64,000 nucleotides of DNA from Candidatus Dormiibacterota bacterium (lineage in GTDB: Bacteria; Chloroflexota; Dormibacteria; Aeolococcales; Aeolococcaceae): the NCBI GenBank assembly GCA_003162415.1, contig PMOL01000019.1:156841-220840 (forward strand). Direction: 5' to 3'. A program made the position numbers and the translations under genes. Each line of letters begins with the position of its first letter. Within the stretch, counting starts at the first letter, position 1. The notes under the pieces are model-generated. The model was given only the letters and a program-made list of their open reading frames with translations. It did not search any database and was not told the DNA's origin. Below, in pieces: positions 50,965 to 60,730 of the stretch.

Positions 50965-52350
50965 TCAGACGTGCACCGGAAGCGCGACCACGAAGGTGTT
51001 GCCGCGTGCGCGTGAGTTGTCGATCCAGATTCTCCCGCCCATTCGCTCGACGAGTTGACGTGCGAGGTAGAGGCCGACACCGAAGCCGCCGCGCTGGCGG
51101 AGCAGGGGCGACTCCACCTGATAGAAGGAGGCGAAGACGCGGTCGACATCGCTATCCGGGATGCGCCGGCCGTTGTCTCTCACCTCGACGTGCACCTTGT
51201 TCACCGCTCGGTAGGTGGTGACGCGCACCGGCTCGGAGTCGGGAGAGAACTTCAGCGCGTTGTCGATCAGGCAGGCGACCACCAGCGCCAGGCGCTCGTG
51301 GTCGGCGAGCACACGCTGTGCATCCGGCGCGACGGTGATCGCGAAGCGATCGTGATCGGCGGACTCGACGAAGCGCGCGATCACCTCGCGGAAGACGTTC
51401 TCGAGGTCGACCGCGGCCGTCTTGAGGCGGATCTCACCGGATTCGAGCTGGGCGATGCAGAGCAGGTTGTCGGTGAGGCGGGCCAGGTGCTCGGCTTCGA
51501 GCCGCAACTCGTGCAAGCCCTCGTCGCGCGCATCCTGGGGGAGACGATCGCCGGCGTCGTGCATCAGCGTCAGCCACGCCTTGATCTTGGTCAAAGGTGT
51601 CCGCAACTCGTGCGAGGCCAGCATCATGAACTCGCTCTTGATGCGATCGACCTCACGCAACTCGGCGAAGGCAGCATGCTCCAGCTCGATGGACCTGCGC
51701 ACCTGAGCGTCGCGTTCGCCGACCAGCTCGCGGGCGAGGAGATTGCTACTCAGCGCGACAACAAAGAGGAGGAAGAGGCGCGACACCAGCCCATCAATGA
51801 GCACCGTGTCAAGGTGGTGATTCGCCACGTTGAAACCGACCACGAAATATGCGACACCGGCCACAAACGCGCAGGCCATGCTTCCGACCAGCCCGAAACG
51901 CAGGCTGCTGGCGATGACCACGATGAAGAATGTGACCGCGAGGTCGGAGTTGTATCCGCCGGTGAGATAGACGAGTCCGCTGGAAACCGCGAGGTCCAGC
52001 ACGATGGTCGCCACCTGGAGGCGGCGGCCGGGAATCCGGTTGGCGAGCAACATCACGGTCGCCGCGAGGTTGAACACACCCCAGGCGCCGAGCACCAGGT
52101 TGACCGCGGCGGTCGACTGGCCGCTGGCCAGACCGGGGAAGTTGTTGGCGACGGCTGCAAAGATCAGCACCATCCAGCGGCTCAGCTCGATGGTTCGCTC
52201 GACACCGGCTCTGCGGTCACGAGCGGGCATCGACGTCGACTCGCTGCGCGGCCTGCGAGTCGGCAACCGGCCGGCCGGCCGGTCCGCGGTGCTGGTCATC
52301 GGACGCGCAGGAGCGGTTTGCGTGAGCTCCTGGCTCATAGCTTCAGCCAT
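50965..52350 (-). CDS. Membrane sensor histidine kinase
   Basis: 461 residues. The first 55 are polar, then five or six membrane segments (about 58-200, 7TM-like sensor without a large extracytoplasmic loop), a coiled linker, the HisKA domain with SHELRTPLTKIK (about 250) and the HATPase domain: N box CLIDNALKF, G1 RDNGRRIP, G2 GGFGVGLYLAR. It is the cognate kinase of the OmpR-type regulator. The signal is unknown; short loops suggest it senses the membrane. Confidence 0.92.
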   Translation of the reverse strand: MAEAMSQELTQTAPARPMTSTADRPAGRLPTRRPRSESTSMPARDRRAGVERTIELSRWMVLIFAAVANNFPGLASGQSTAAVNLVLGAWGVFNLAATVMLLANRIPGRRLQVATIVLDLAVSSGLVYLTGGYNSDLAVTFFIVVIASSLRFGLVGSMACAFVAGVAYFVVGFNVANHHLDTVLIDGLVSRLFLLFVVALSSNLLARELVGERDAQVRRSIELEHAAFAELREVDRIKSEFMMLASHELRTPLTKIKAWLTLMHDAGDRLPQDARDEGLHELRLEAEHLARLTDNLLCIAQLESGEIRLKTAAVDLENVFREVIARFVESADHDRFAITVAPDAQRVLADHERLALVVACLIDNALKFSPDSEPVRVTTYRAVNKVHVEVRDNGRRIPDSDVDRVFASFYQVESPLLRQRGGFGVGLYLARQLVERMGGRIWIDNSRARGNTFVVALPVHV

Positions 52351-52511
52351 GCCGACCAGGCACGGTCGTACGGTCGCGTATCGCCTCGCTCACTCTGGTG
52401 AGCCTACCGGCGCAACCCCGTTGCCAGACGAAGGTCTCGTAACGATGCCGCACCACCCACTGTTACAGGCGAACGCTTGCATGCCTCGGTCCTGGAAACT
52501 TCAGGTCAGCC

Positions 52512-53861
52512 GTGTCGCTCCCACCGATCGCCGCTCTGCACCCGGATCGTCCGGATGAACTCGCAGCGGGCGCAGCCGCCCTCAGGGACGGACGCGTCGC
52601 AGATGCGATCGCCGCATACGACCGTGCACTTGAACGGCTTTCCGCTGACGGGCAGCCCGAGCAGCGGGGTGCTGCGCTGCTCGCGCGCGGTCTTGCATAT
52701 CAGCTGCTCGGCGACACATCCAAAGCCACCACCGACGTCCTGTCAGCCCTGAACGTCTGGGCGCTCGTGCGTCCGGACTGGGCATCGAGCGCCATGTCGG
52801 ATCTCGCCGAGGCACTGTCGGGCGCGGGCAACGGAGCAGCGGACGCGTACTGGCAGGCGGCGCTCCGCCTCGCCGAGCGCAGCGGGAATGTCGGACTCCA
52901 GGCGGGCGTCGCCGGTGAGTGGGGGCGCCACGCAGCGCGTGCCGGCGATGCCGTGACCGCGGTCGCACTGCTCGAGAAGTCTGCCGAGCTGGGCAGACGC
53001 GCCGGCGATGACGCCATCGTCGCCAAGGCACTCGTCAACCTCGCGCGCGTAGAGCTCGACTCGGGGCGAGGCGGTCATGCGATGCGCAATATCGGCGAGG
53101 CGCTCGCCCGGGACCAGCGAGGCGAGCTTCGCGCTGCAACCGCGGGCCTGCTCATCGACGTCGCGGCCGGGGCGCTCCACTCCGGAGACACGGCGCACGC
53201 CGAGCTCTGCCTCGAGCAGGCGCTTTCCCTGAGCGGGAACGACCGGCAGATCCGCGAGCGAACGCTCGCGGCGCTGGCCGGCCTCGCCCGTGCGCGCAAC
53301 GATTTCGCCGCCGCCACTCGATACGGCGAGGAACTCCTCGACAGCGCGCGTCGCGGCGGAGACCTGACCGTCGCCGCCGAAGCGCTGCATGACCTCGGAC
53401 GGATAGCGCTGGTCGCGGGCGTGCTCGACGACGCCGCGCGCCGTCTCACCGAGAGTGTCGTGATCGCACGAAGCCTCAGCCTCGACTCGCTCGCGGCATC
53501 CGGGTCGCGAGCGCTCGCCGAGGTGTCAATCCAGCGCGGCGCGATGCTGCGCGCCCTGGGCTATGCGGAGCAGGCGGTCATTCTCTCGATGGGACAGGAC
53601 GATCTCGAAGCGTGCGCCGCCACCCTCCTCCTGGTGAGTGCGGAAGCGGGGAGAGCGGGCCTCGACGATGTTGCCCGGCCGGCCAACGATGGCGCAGCTG
53701 AGATCTACCGTCTTCTCGAGCGCGACGACCTGGTGCAGGTGCTCTCCGGCGGAACGGCGCTTCCCGTGGAAAGCGCCGAGGCGCGAACCAATCGCCTCGA
53801 AGCCGGGCTCGAGGCAGCGCGGTCCGTCGTCGATCCGGCAGCGAACAGCGACCGGCTCTGA
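52512..53861 (+). CDS. TPR-repeat protein
   Basis: 449 residues from GTG 52512 (AGG upstream). Almost entirely tandem helical hairpins with TPR/SEL1-like spacing (about ten units; e.g. AAGAAALRDGRVADAIAAYD, AKALVNLARVELDSG, AALAGLARARNDFAAATRYGEEL). No signal peptide, no membrane segment, no catalytic domain. Acts as a protein-binding scaffold, partner unknown. It is divergent from the sensor kinase (161 bp between starts) and convergent with the membrane protein that follows. Confidence 0.75.
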   Translation: MSLPPIAALHPDRPDELAAGAAALRDGRVADAIAAYDRALERLSADGQPEQRGAALLARGLAYQLLGDTSKATTDVLSALNVWALVRPDWASSAMSDLAEALSGAGNGAADAYWQAALRLAERSGNVGLQAGVAGEWGRHAARAGDAVTAVALLEKSAELGRRAGDDAIVAKALVNLARVELDSGRGGHAMRNIGEALARDQRGELRAATAGLLIDVAAGALHSGDTAHAELCLEQALSLSGNDRQIRERTLAALAGLARARNDFAAATRYGEELLDSARRGGDLTVAAEALHDLGRIALVAGVLDDAARRLTESVVIARSLSLDSLAASGSRALAEVSIQRGAMLRALGYAEQAVILSMGQDDLEACAATLLLVSAEAGRAGLDDVARPANDGAAEIYRLLERDDLVQVLSGGTALPVESAEARTNRLEAGLEAARSVVDPAANSDRL

Positions 53862-53868
53862 GCGATCG

Positions 53869-55413
53869 TCAGCAGTCTGGGACCCCGGGTGGAGGGATCA
53901 CAAGGCCGGTCAGCGGAGGTGGGGTGCCGCTCGGCGGCGATGACATCACCAGGCTCTTGCTCGTCGGGTCGTAGCAGTTGACCGTCCATCCGAGAACGTT
54001 GAGGGCCGCCGCCTCGCGTGCCTCGGCTGGGAGGATCGCGTGGTGGATATCTTCGGTTGTGAGCACGTGGACCCAGCTCGGGACGAGCTGGTCGATGTCC
54101 TGGTAGAGCGCGAGCGCGTTGCTGCCGAAGACCGCTGGCTCGTCGTAGAGGAAGACGATCCGGCCCGACGGGAAGCGATACGCAAGGTATCCGCCCCAGG
54201 TGTCGATGGTGTAGATGCGCTGTCCCGCGAAGTGATCGCCGGCGAACGTCGCGGCCGCCTCCGGATATGTTGATGCCTGGTATGACGCGGCAGCGCTTGC
54301 GCTGACGCGTGGGACGAGTGCCACCAGCATGGCGGCGGTCAGCGCCAGCAGTGCTGCGGTGGTGGCCACGGGATGGAGGTGGCGCGCAGCCCTCCCTGAT
54401 CTCCGTTGCAGCCTTGGTGTGACGTGACGCGCCCATGCTCGGGATCCGTGGATGGCCAGCTGGGGCGTCATGAAGACCGCGAGCAGGCCGAGGTTCTCCT
54501 GGGCGTAGAGGGTTGCGATCAGCAGGCCGAACCCGGCGATCGCGTTGAAACGGTCGGGCCCGCCGGACACGGTCCAGAGCACGATCACCAGAACCACCTC
54601 GGCTTCGAAGAGGCGGGCCCACCATTGGTGGAAGTCCGGCGTTCCGAAGCCGGCCAGGCTCCGAGCGACCCCCGGATCGAAGATGCCGGAGAGCATCGAC
54701 GCATAGATGCCTGGTCCAACCGGGTTGGCGAGAACAGCGACGGCGCTGATCCCGAGAACGAGGGCGAGTTGACGCCGCCGGCTCGCGTCGGCCCGCGGCG
54801 TCAGAAGCAGTGCTGCGAGGAGGATCAGGAGACCGGCGGCGAAGCCGGCATCCATGTTGGCCCACACCAGGAAGAGGACCGGTAATCCCCAGACCGCCGG
54901 CGTCTGCCCGTCGCGCCATCGATTGATGACGAACAGCACAATCGCGACCCCGAGCACCGAGATCACCGCACTGGTCACACCCGCGACGCTGTTGAGCACC
55001 ACGCCAGTGATCACCATGGCGACCGCGAGCCACGGTCCGCTGACCCGCGACGACCACGGGATCGAGAGGGCTGCGAGCACCACCGCCGCGACAGCGGCGA
55101 GGCCCATCACCAGCGAGGCGAGACCGGCGCCGCCGGCACCGACGAGCCCGGCGAGCGGCACCTCATACAGCCACTGCTGGCCCACCCACGCATGTGCGGC
55201 GGGAAGGAAGCTGAAGGGCTCGTGCGCGGGGATGCCGCTGGTCGTGATCAGGCGGCCAAGCGCGAGATGCCACCACACGTCGGAGTTGCTGAACGGCTGC
55301 ACGGTGAGGACGAGGACGACGATCGCGGCCGCCGCGATCCACGCGATCCGGCTTGCGGAAGCTCGCCGGTCCGCGGAAGCGCCGGCGACCACCAGGAGGT
55401 CGGGACGTCTCAC
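53869..55413 (-). CDS. Multi-spanning membrane protein with DxWWHL motif (tandem copy 1)
   Basis: 514 residues, about eleven membrane segments. The motif SDVWWHLALG lies in the first outside loop, as in GT-C-like or polymer-ligase-type proteins. The C-terminal 150 residues form an outside domain beginning RIYTIDTWGGYLAYRF, matching the same region of the neighbour. The start ATG overlaps the upstream gene's stop by 4 bp, so the two are coupled. The paralogues share layout but not high identity. Exact function unknown. Confidence 0.72.
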   Translation of the reverse strand: MRRPDLLVVAGASADRRASASRIAWIAAAAIVVLVLTVQPFSNSDVWWHLALGRLITTSGIPAHEPFSFLPAAHAWVGQQWLYEVPLAGLVGAGGAGLASLVMGLAAVAAVVLAALSIPWSSRVSGPWLAVAMVITGVVLNSVAGVTSAVISVLGVAIVLFVINRWRDGQTPAVWGLPVLFLVWANMDAGFAAGLLILLAALLLTPRADASRRRQLALVLGISAVAVLANPVGPGIYASMLSGIFDPGVARSLAGFGTPDFHQWWARLFEAEVVLVIVLWTVSGGPDRFNAIAGFGLLIATLYAQENLGLLAVFMTPQLAIHGSRAWARHVTPRLQRRSGRAARHLHPVATTAALLALTAAMLVALVPRVSASAAASYQASTYPEAAATFAGDHFAGQRIYTIDTWGGYLAYRFPSGRIVFLYDEPAVFGSNALALYQDIDQLVPSWVHVLTTEDIHHAILPAEAREAAALNVLGWTVNCYDPTSKSLVMSSPPSGTPPPLTGLVIPPPGVPDC

Positions 55414-57083
55414 TGGTTCTGCGCTCCGGTGTTCGGGGTGGCCTTCACCTGCCGCCCGCAGACGCTTCCCGGCGCCCAGTGGGGGACGGGCGGAAGCTTG
55501 ACGCTCGAAAGCTTGTCGGTCGGCACGAAGGCGACGCTCAGACCATCCTGGTACACCTTGGTCCAGTCCGCCGCGTGATCCAACACGTCGGTGAGCGGTG
55601 TGTTGACGTCGTAGAGGACGATGTCCGTGCCGAAGCGCCGGATGGTCGCGTCCCAGCCCGGCGCCACGGTCTCGGCTGAGGCGTACGTCTCGAGCATCTG
55701 GTCGCCCATGAGTGCTGCGTCACCGAAGATGAACACCTTGTCGCCGTGCGAGGACAGCTCGTACGAGAGGTAGCCTCCCTCGCCGTACTGGTTGAAGATC
55801 CGGAGCGGTGCGGGCGCGCCGGCGAGCCACTGCGCGGCGCATACCGGGAACTCCTGCGCGTACGCAAGGGAATACGGCTGCAGCTGCATCTTCGGCACCA
55901 GCCATGCGATATAGACACCACCGAGTCCCGCCATGAGCATCGCACACGCGGTGAGACGGAAGAGTAGCGGTGGCTGGACTCGAGCCCGCGCCGGTGTGCG
56001 AGCGGGCCCGGGTCGGAGGCGGCCGAGCGCAGCTCGCATTCGCGGTGTCGCGAGTGCGAGCTGGTCGATGAATACCGGTGTCGACGCCGCCACGAACAGC
56101 TCGATGTGCCGTGCGGACTGCAGTGACAGCGCTGTTGTCACCAGCACGAGCGCAACATCGCGTGCACGGATACGCTTGTTGAAGACGATCAGCATCGCGA
56201 GGCTGAGCATCATCGCGCCGTAAACGAGCACCTCCCAGTCGTGGAAACTCGGAGAGAACCACTCCTCGATGAGCGACTGCTGCGCGGCCGAAGCCTGCGT
56301 GCCCGCCGCATAAAAGAGGATGGTCGGCCCGTTCAGGTTGATCATGCTCACCGCGGTACAGGCGATCAGCAGGTAGAGCAGCGGGAGGAGGCGTGACCGT
56401 TGTGCCGGGTCGGGCATGTGCAGGCGTCCACCGACGACCTCCGCGACCAGGATCAGCGCCATGAACCCGAGTCCGATAACGAACTCGCCGTGCAGGTTGC
56501 TCCACAACACGAACAGCGGAACGAGCACCCACATCGCCTTCCCACCGCGGACCATGTAGCGTTCGACGAGGAACAGGGTCAACGCCGAGAAGGCGAACGT
56601 GATCATCTGCACGCGCGGTCCCCAGATGGGGAATCCGGCGACGACGGCGATGAGCATTCCAAGGCCGAGGACTCCGCGACCGGGATTGCGAAGCCGCGCC
56701 TTCTGCATGATCGCGAAGAGTCCGAGCCAGGTGACCGCGGAGAGAACAAGGACGATCAGCCCGAGGCCGCCGATGGCGAACTCGACGGCGAAGAGCACCT
56801 CATTGAGCCATTCGTGCATCGTCCAGTGGTGGTTCGCGACCGTGTATGTGAACGGGTCGTTGCCGAGCAGTCCGCCGTGCTGGAGGATGAGCTGGCCGGC
56901 GCGAAGGTGCCACCAGAAGTCCGGGTCCTGAATGGTCCGGGTCACCGGGAGGGCCGTGATGACCAGCACCGCAGCGATGAAGAGGCCGCTCGGCGAGGTC
57001 CAGGAGTCGAGGCGCGCGCGGAACCGGCTCCGCTCTTCGTGTACCGCCTCAGCCGCCACGCTCGTCATCACGCCGCCCGCCAC
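55410..57083 (-). CDS. Multi-spanning membrane protein with DxWWHL motif (tandem copy 2)
   Basis: 557 residues, about eleven membrane segments; motif PDFWWHLRAG (about 53-62), a conserved SNLHGEF in the middle and a C-terminal outside domain with RIFNQYGEGGYLSYEL and a FIFGDAALMG strand. The WWHLR motif in the first large loop and the GGYL(S/A)Y start of the tail are common to the pair. It is upstream of copy 1 and 7 bp downstream of a response regulator, so all three may be one operon. A glycosyl- or polymer-transfer role is inference. Confidence 0.72.
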   Translation of the reverse strand: MAGGVMTSVAAEAVHEERSRFRARLDSWTSPSGLFIAAVLVITALPVTRTIQDPDFWWHLRAGQLILQHGGLLGNDPFTYTVANHHWTMHEWLNEVLFAVEFAIGGLGLIVLVLSAVTWLGLFAIMQKARLRNPGRGVLGLGMLIAVVAGFPIWGPRVQMITFAFSALTLFLVERYMVRGGKAMWVLVPLFVLWSNLHGEFVIGLGFMALILVAEVVGGRLHMPDPAQRSRLLPLLYLLIACTAVSMINLNGPTILFYAAGTQASAAQQSLIEEWFSPSFHDWEVLVYGAMMLSLAMLIVFNKRIRARDVALVLVTTALSLQSARHIELFVAASTPVFIDQLALATPRMRAALGRLRPGPARTPARARVQPPLLFRLTACAMLMAGLGGVYIAWLVPKMQLQPYSLAYAQEFPVCAAQWLAGAPAPLRIFNQYGEGGYLSYELSSHGDKVFIFGDAALMGDQMLETYASAETVAPGWDATIRRFGTDIVLYDVNTPLTDVLDHAADWTKVYQDGLSVAFVPTDKLSSVKLPPVPHWAPGSVCGRQVKATPNTGAQNQ

Positions 57084-57090
57084 GTATTCG

Positions 57091-57528
57091 TCAGCCCTGC
57101 GATGCTCCCGAGATCACGCGGGCTGCCGCTGCATTGCCCGGTTGTTCGAGCCCAACCGACGACCAGAGCATCTTGAGCAGATGCGCGAACTCGAACGGCT
57201 TGCCCATGTATGTGATCCCGCCGAGATCCATGACAGCTTGAATGTCTTCGTCGAAACAGCGTGCGGTGAGCAGGATGATCGGGCAGGTCGCCGTCTTCGT
57301 CTGAGCGCGAAGCTCGCGGCAGACTGACAGCCCGCTCAGCCGAGGCATCATCACGTCGCAGACAACCGCATCCGGAAGCCAGCCCTTGATCACGATCTCG
57401 AGCGCCTCCATGCCGTCCTCGGCACAGCGCACGTCGAAGCCGTCGCTGGCGAGCCGCAGCTCGAGAAGACGGCGGAGCGAGTCGTCATCTTCTGCGACGA
57501 GAATGCGAGGTGGGTCGCCGTGCGTCAT
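57091..57528 (-). CDS. Single-domain response regulator
   Basis: 145 residues. Receiver with VAEDDD (10-15), phospho-acceptor Asp in AVVCDVMMPRLSG (about 58) and Lys in YMGKPF. The loop before the Lys reads LGGITYMG, where most receivers have a GA(D/N)DY pattern. No output domain; the C-terminal 25 residues are Ala/Gly-rich. It is divergent from the DegS-like kinase (133 bp between starts), a possible partner. Confidence 0.87.
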   Translation of the reverse strand: MTHGDPPRILVAEDDDSLRRLLELRLASDGFDVRCAEDGMEALEIVIKGWLPDAVVCDVMMPRLSGLSVCRELRAQTKTATCPIILLTARCFDEDIQAVMDLGGITYMGKPFEFAHLLKMLWSSVGLEQPGNAAAARVISGASQG

Positions 57529-57661
57529 ATGCCTGTACTTTTCATGGAGCGGTGGTTCGGCTGAGATCTGGTTATACGCTGGGCGGAACTTGCGGCTCGG
57601 CGTGCAACAGGCCTGTCACAGCCATTTGTGAACTACGGGCAGGGTGCGACTCTGCGGTGAC

Positions 57662-58735
57662 ATGATGACGATGGTGAGCGAAGTCGAAGCGGCCCCCACC
57701 ATGAATCCATCGGCGCTGTCCGGTGTCCGATTCCTGGTGACCAAGCGCATCGAAGACCTCGATGCAACCGCTGCCGCGCTCGACGACGAGCTCTCGGCCG
57801 TGGCGGCACGCCTCACCGACCTGCGAACCGCACAGCACGAGGCCGAGGGACGGTGGGGAGCGCTGCTCAGCGTTCTGCCGGCCGGCGACGTCGATGAGAT
57901 CGACAGCGCCTTCAGGACGCTCGCGAAGATCCGCGCCGATCTTGCCGCCACCGAGGAACGCCAGGTAGAGCTGGGCACGCGTTTGACCGGGATTCGCGCG
58001 GAGCAGGAGGTGCTGCGTGCCGTCTACCGCAGCCTCGACGACCTCCTCGCAGCCAACGCGGGACCGACCAATGGCACCGCCCGCCTGCGCGACGCGTCGC
58101 GACAAACGTTTCAGATCATCGAGGAAGAGCGAATGCGCATTGCCCGGGACATGCACGACGGGCCGGCGCAATCGATGGCGAACCTCGTGCTCCAGGCGGA
58201 GATCATCGAGCGGCTGATCGCACGCGATCCCAAGATGGTGGTCAGCGAGCTGGCCGACTTCAAGAATGGGGTCCGCGCCGTCCTGGACGACACCCGGCGG
58301 CTGATCTTCGATCTTCGGCCCATGACCCTGGACGACCTCGGGCTGGTGCCGACGCTTCGAAAATTCGTCGCGGAGTTCGGAGAGCGCAACAACGTCAACG
58401 CCCACCTGCGGGTCGTCGGCGAGGAGATCCGGATGGGTGGCGGCCTCGAGCAGACCCTGTTCAGGATCGTCCAGGAGGCGCTCAACAATGCTCGCAAACA
58501 CGCCAAGGCGTCCAATGTCGAGGTCGTGATCACCTTCCTGCCCAAGCAGGTGAACGCCCTCATCCGCGATGACGGCGTCGGCATGGACGTGGAGGCGACC
58601 GAGGCCAGCGTGGACCGGACCCGCCACTTCGGACTGCTGACGATGCGCGAGCGCGCCGACGGGGACAAGGGGAAGCTCGAGATCAGGTCGCAGCTCGGCA
58701 AGGGAACGGAGGTCCGGGCGACATTCGATCTCTGA
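57662..58735 (+). CDS. Cytosolic DegS/NarL-type sensor histidine kinase
   Basis: 357 residues from the ATG-ATG pair at 57662; the frame is open to 57644. About 25-165 is a long coiled coil (Ala/Glu/Leu heptads) with no membrane segment; about 170-240 is the HisKA_3 dimer with phospho-acceptor in ARDMHDGPAQSM; about 260-355 is HATPase_c with EALNNARKHAKA, RDDGVGMD and FGLLTMRERA. Kinases of this type normally act on LuxR/NarL regulators, which are not nearby. Confidence 0.92.
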   Translation: MMTMVSEVEAAPTMNPSALSGVRFLVTKRIEDLDATAAALDDELSAVAARLTDLRTAQHEAEGRWGALLSVLPAGDVDEIDSAFRTLAKIRADLAATEERQVELGTRLTGIRAEQEVLRAVYRSLDDLLAANAGPTNGTARLRDASRQTFQIIEEERMRIARDMHDGPAQSMANLVLQAEIIERLIARDPKMVVSELADFKNGVRAVLDDTRRLIFDLRPMTLDDLGLVPTLRKFVAEFGERNNVNAHLRVVGEEIRMGGGLEQTLFRIVQEALNNARKHAKASNVEVVITFLPKQVNALIRDDGVGMDVEATEASVDRTRHFGLLTMRERADGDKGKLEIRSQLGKGTEVRATFDL

Positions 58736-58785
58736 GCGCGCCCATCCGGCCCTCCCGAAGCCTCGATCGGTACGCGCCCCCGACA

Positions 58786-59496
58786 ATGGAGGGGATGCGG
58801 CATCGCGTACTGGCATGCGACTTCGACGGGACACTCGCCACCATGGGGGTCTGTACCGACGAGACGGTCGAGGCGCTGCAGCGTGTCGCGGCGACCGGCA
58901 TGCGGCTCGTCCTCGTGACCGGCCGGACCTGGGAAGAGCTGATCGACGTCTTCGACCCGGGCAGCCTTTTCGAACAGATCGTGGTCGAGAACGGTGCGGT
59001 GCTCATCGACGCCGCGAGTGGCCACGAGCAACTGCTCGCACCCAGCGTCCCGCCTGCGCTGGTCGCGGAGCTCCGGCGCGTGGGCGTGACGCCGCTGATC
59101 GTCGGCCGGGTGCTCTGCTCAACGGCCATCAGCCAGGACGCGAAGCTCACGGCAGCGATCGCCAAGGTCGGTGCTGATCGCCAGGTCGTGCACAACCGCG
59201 ATTCCGCGATGGTGCTGCCTCCCGGGATCAGCAAGCGGACGGGGATCGAAGCGGCGCTTCGGGCGCTGGGGGAGACGCCGGCTTCCACGGTTGCCGTCGG
59301 TGACGGAGAGAATGACGTCGCGCTCTTCGCGGTCGCGGGAGTATCGGTGGCCGTGGCCAACGCCGTCGACGCCCTGAAGCAGCGCGCTGACGTCGTGCTC
59401 ACCGAGCCGAACGGCAAGGGAGTGCAGTCGCTAGCAGCGGCGCTGGTTGCAGGCGATCTCGGCGCGCTGACCGCGCTGAGCCCGCTCGCAGGGTAG
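58786..59496 (+). CDS. HAD-superfamily (Cof-type) hydrolase
   Basis: 236 residues with all four HAD motifs: DFDGTLA (nucleophile Asp 12), VTGR (motif II Thr), Lys in SKRTGIEAAL and GDGENDVALF. The cap is Cof-type (C2). It is a phosphatase of a small metabolite, sugar phosphate most likely. It follows the DegS-like kinase by 50 bp on the same strand but shares no obvious function with it. It ends 20 bp before the convergent HD-GYP gene. Confidence 0.87.
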   Translation: MEGMRHRVLACDFDGTLATMGVCTDETVEALQRVAATGMRLVLVTGRTWEELIDVFDPGSLFEQIVVENGAVLIDAASGHEQLLAPSVPPALVAELRRVGVTPLIVGRVLCSTAISQDAKLTAAIAKVGADRQVVHNRDSAMVLPPGISKRTGIEAALRALGETPASTVAVGDGENDVALFAVAGVSVAVANAVDALKQRADVVLTEPNGKGVQSLAAALVAGDLGALTALSPLAG

Positions 59497-59516
59497 ACGA
59501 GCCCGGACCCGCGAGC

Positions 59517-60614
59517 TCAGACCGGCAGCACCGGCTTCCGGATCAGCGACGTGTCGCCGCGCAGCCATGCCTCGATGGCGATCTCGTTCTGCCGGCGCCC
59601 GACCGCGGCCCGGCGCTCCGGCTGCAAGTCCAGCGGTGGCACCGTGATGGTCGCTCCTTCGTCCGGCATCACCGCGAGCAGGGCCGCGACCATGTCGGAG
59701 TCGAACTGGCTGCCGCTTTCGCGTTGCAGCTCCTCGAGGATCCAGTCGTACGAGCGTGCCGGTTGATAGGGCCGACCGGTGCGCATGACGTCGAAGGCAT
59801 CGACCACTGACACGATGCGGGCGCCAAGCGGGATCTGCTCGCCGCGCAGCCCGTCGGGATAGCCCGCGCCATTGAAGTGCTCGTGGTGATGCCGGACGAT
59901 GAGCCGGACGTCCTCCCAGGTGTCGATGTCGGCGAGGATGGCGGCGCCGACCTCGGGGTGGGTCTGGACGATCGCTCGCTCCTCGGGCGTGAGTGCCTCC
60001 GGTTTGCGAAGCAGTGCCTCCGGGACGGCCACCTTGCCGATGTCGTGAAGGCAGGCGCCGAACCGGATGACGCTGCGGGCACCATCGTTGAGCCCCAGGT
60101 GTCGCGCGATCGCATCGGACATCCCGACGAGGCGCGTCGAGTGCTCCTGCGTCTCGTAGTCCTTCGACTCGAGCGCGTTGGCAAGCACCATCGTGAAACG
60201 CTCGAGCATGGGCGCGAGAAAACGGAGACGGAGGGCTTCGTCGGCAAGCTCGCGGCGCTCGAGGGCGCGCTCCAGCACGGTGAGCAGGTGCATCGATTTG
60301 AACGGCTTGGGGATGAAGGCGACAGCCCCTGCCTGCATCGCCTGCATAGCGAGGTCGAGGTCGCGAAACGCCGTGACCACGATGCACGAGATCATCGGGT
60401 CCACGCGCTGCGCATGCGCGATGAGGTCGACGCCGTTGGCGTGCGGCATCGCGTAGTCGGTGATCACCGCGTCGAAGCAGCCCGGGGTGCTGATGGTGCT
60501 GATCGCCTCGGCCCCATTGGAGGCACTGGTCACCTCATGGCCGGCGAACTCGAGCGTCTCCTCGATGAACCTGCGCGTCAGGCTGTCATCTTCGGCAACG
60601 AGTACTCGAGCCAA
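59517..60614 (-). CDS. Response regulator with HD-GYP phosphodiesterase output
   Basis: 365 residues. Receiver (about 1-120: VAEDDS, phospho-acceptor Asp in VITDYAMP, Lys in IPKPF), short helical link, HD-GYP domain (about 135-300) with the metal sites ACLHDIGK, HHHEH and the signature FNGAGYPDG. It should break down c-di-GMP to GMP or pGpG on phosphorylation and so oppose the two GGDEF proteins of the left part. The last 50 residues extend past the domain. A small membrane protein lies 116 bp upstream. Confidence 0.92.
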   Translation of the reverse strand: MARVLVAEDDSLTRRFIEETLEFAGHEVTSASNGAEAISTISTPGCFDAVITDYAMPHANGVDLIAHAQRVDPMISCIVVTAFRDLDLAMQAMQAGAVAFIPKPFKSMHLLTVLERALERRELADEALRLRFLAPMLERFTMVLANALESKDYETQEHSTRLVGMSDAIARHLGLNDGARSVIRFGACLHDIGKVAVPEALLRKPEALTPEERAIVQTHPEVGAAILADIDTWEDVRLIVRHHHEHFNGAGYPDGLRGEQIPLGARIVSVVDAFDVMRTGRPYQPARSYDWILEELQRESGSQFDSDMVAALLAVMPDEGATITVPPLDLQPERRAAVGRRQNEIAIEAWLRGDTSLIRKPVLPV

Positions 60615-60730
60615 CTGGTGCTTACCTCCGAGGCGCGCTCGTTCCGAGCCCGCGATCGATCGCGACTAGACGTTCATAGTCCCTGATCGCGTCAGATTGG
60701 AGGTCCTCGTCACACTTCTGTGCGAGAACG

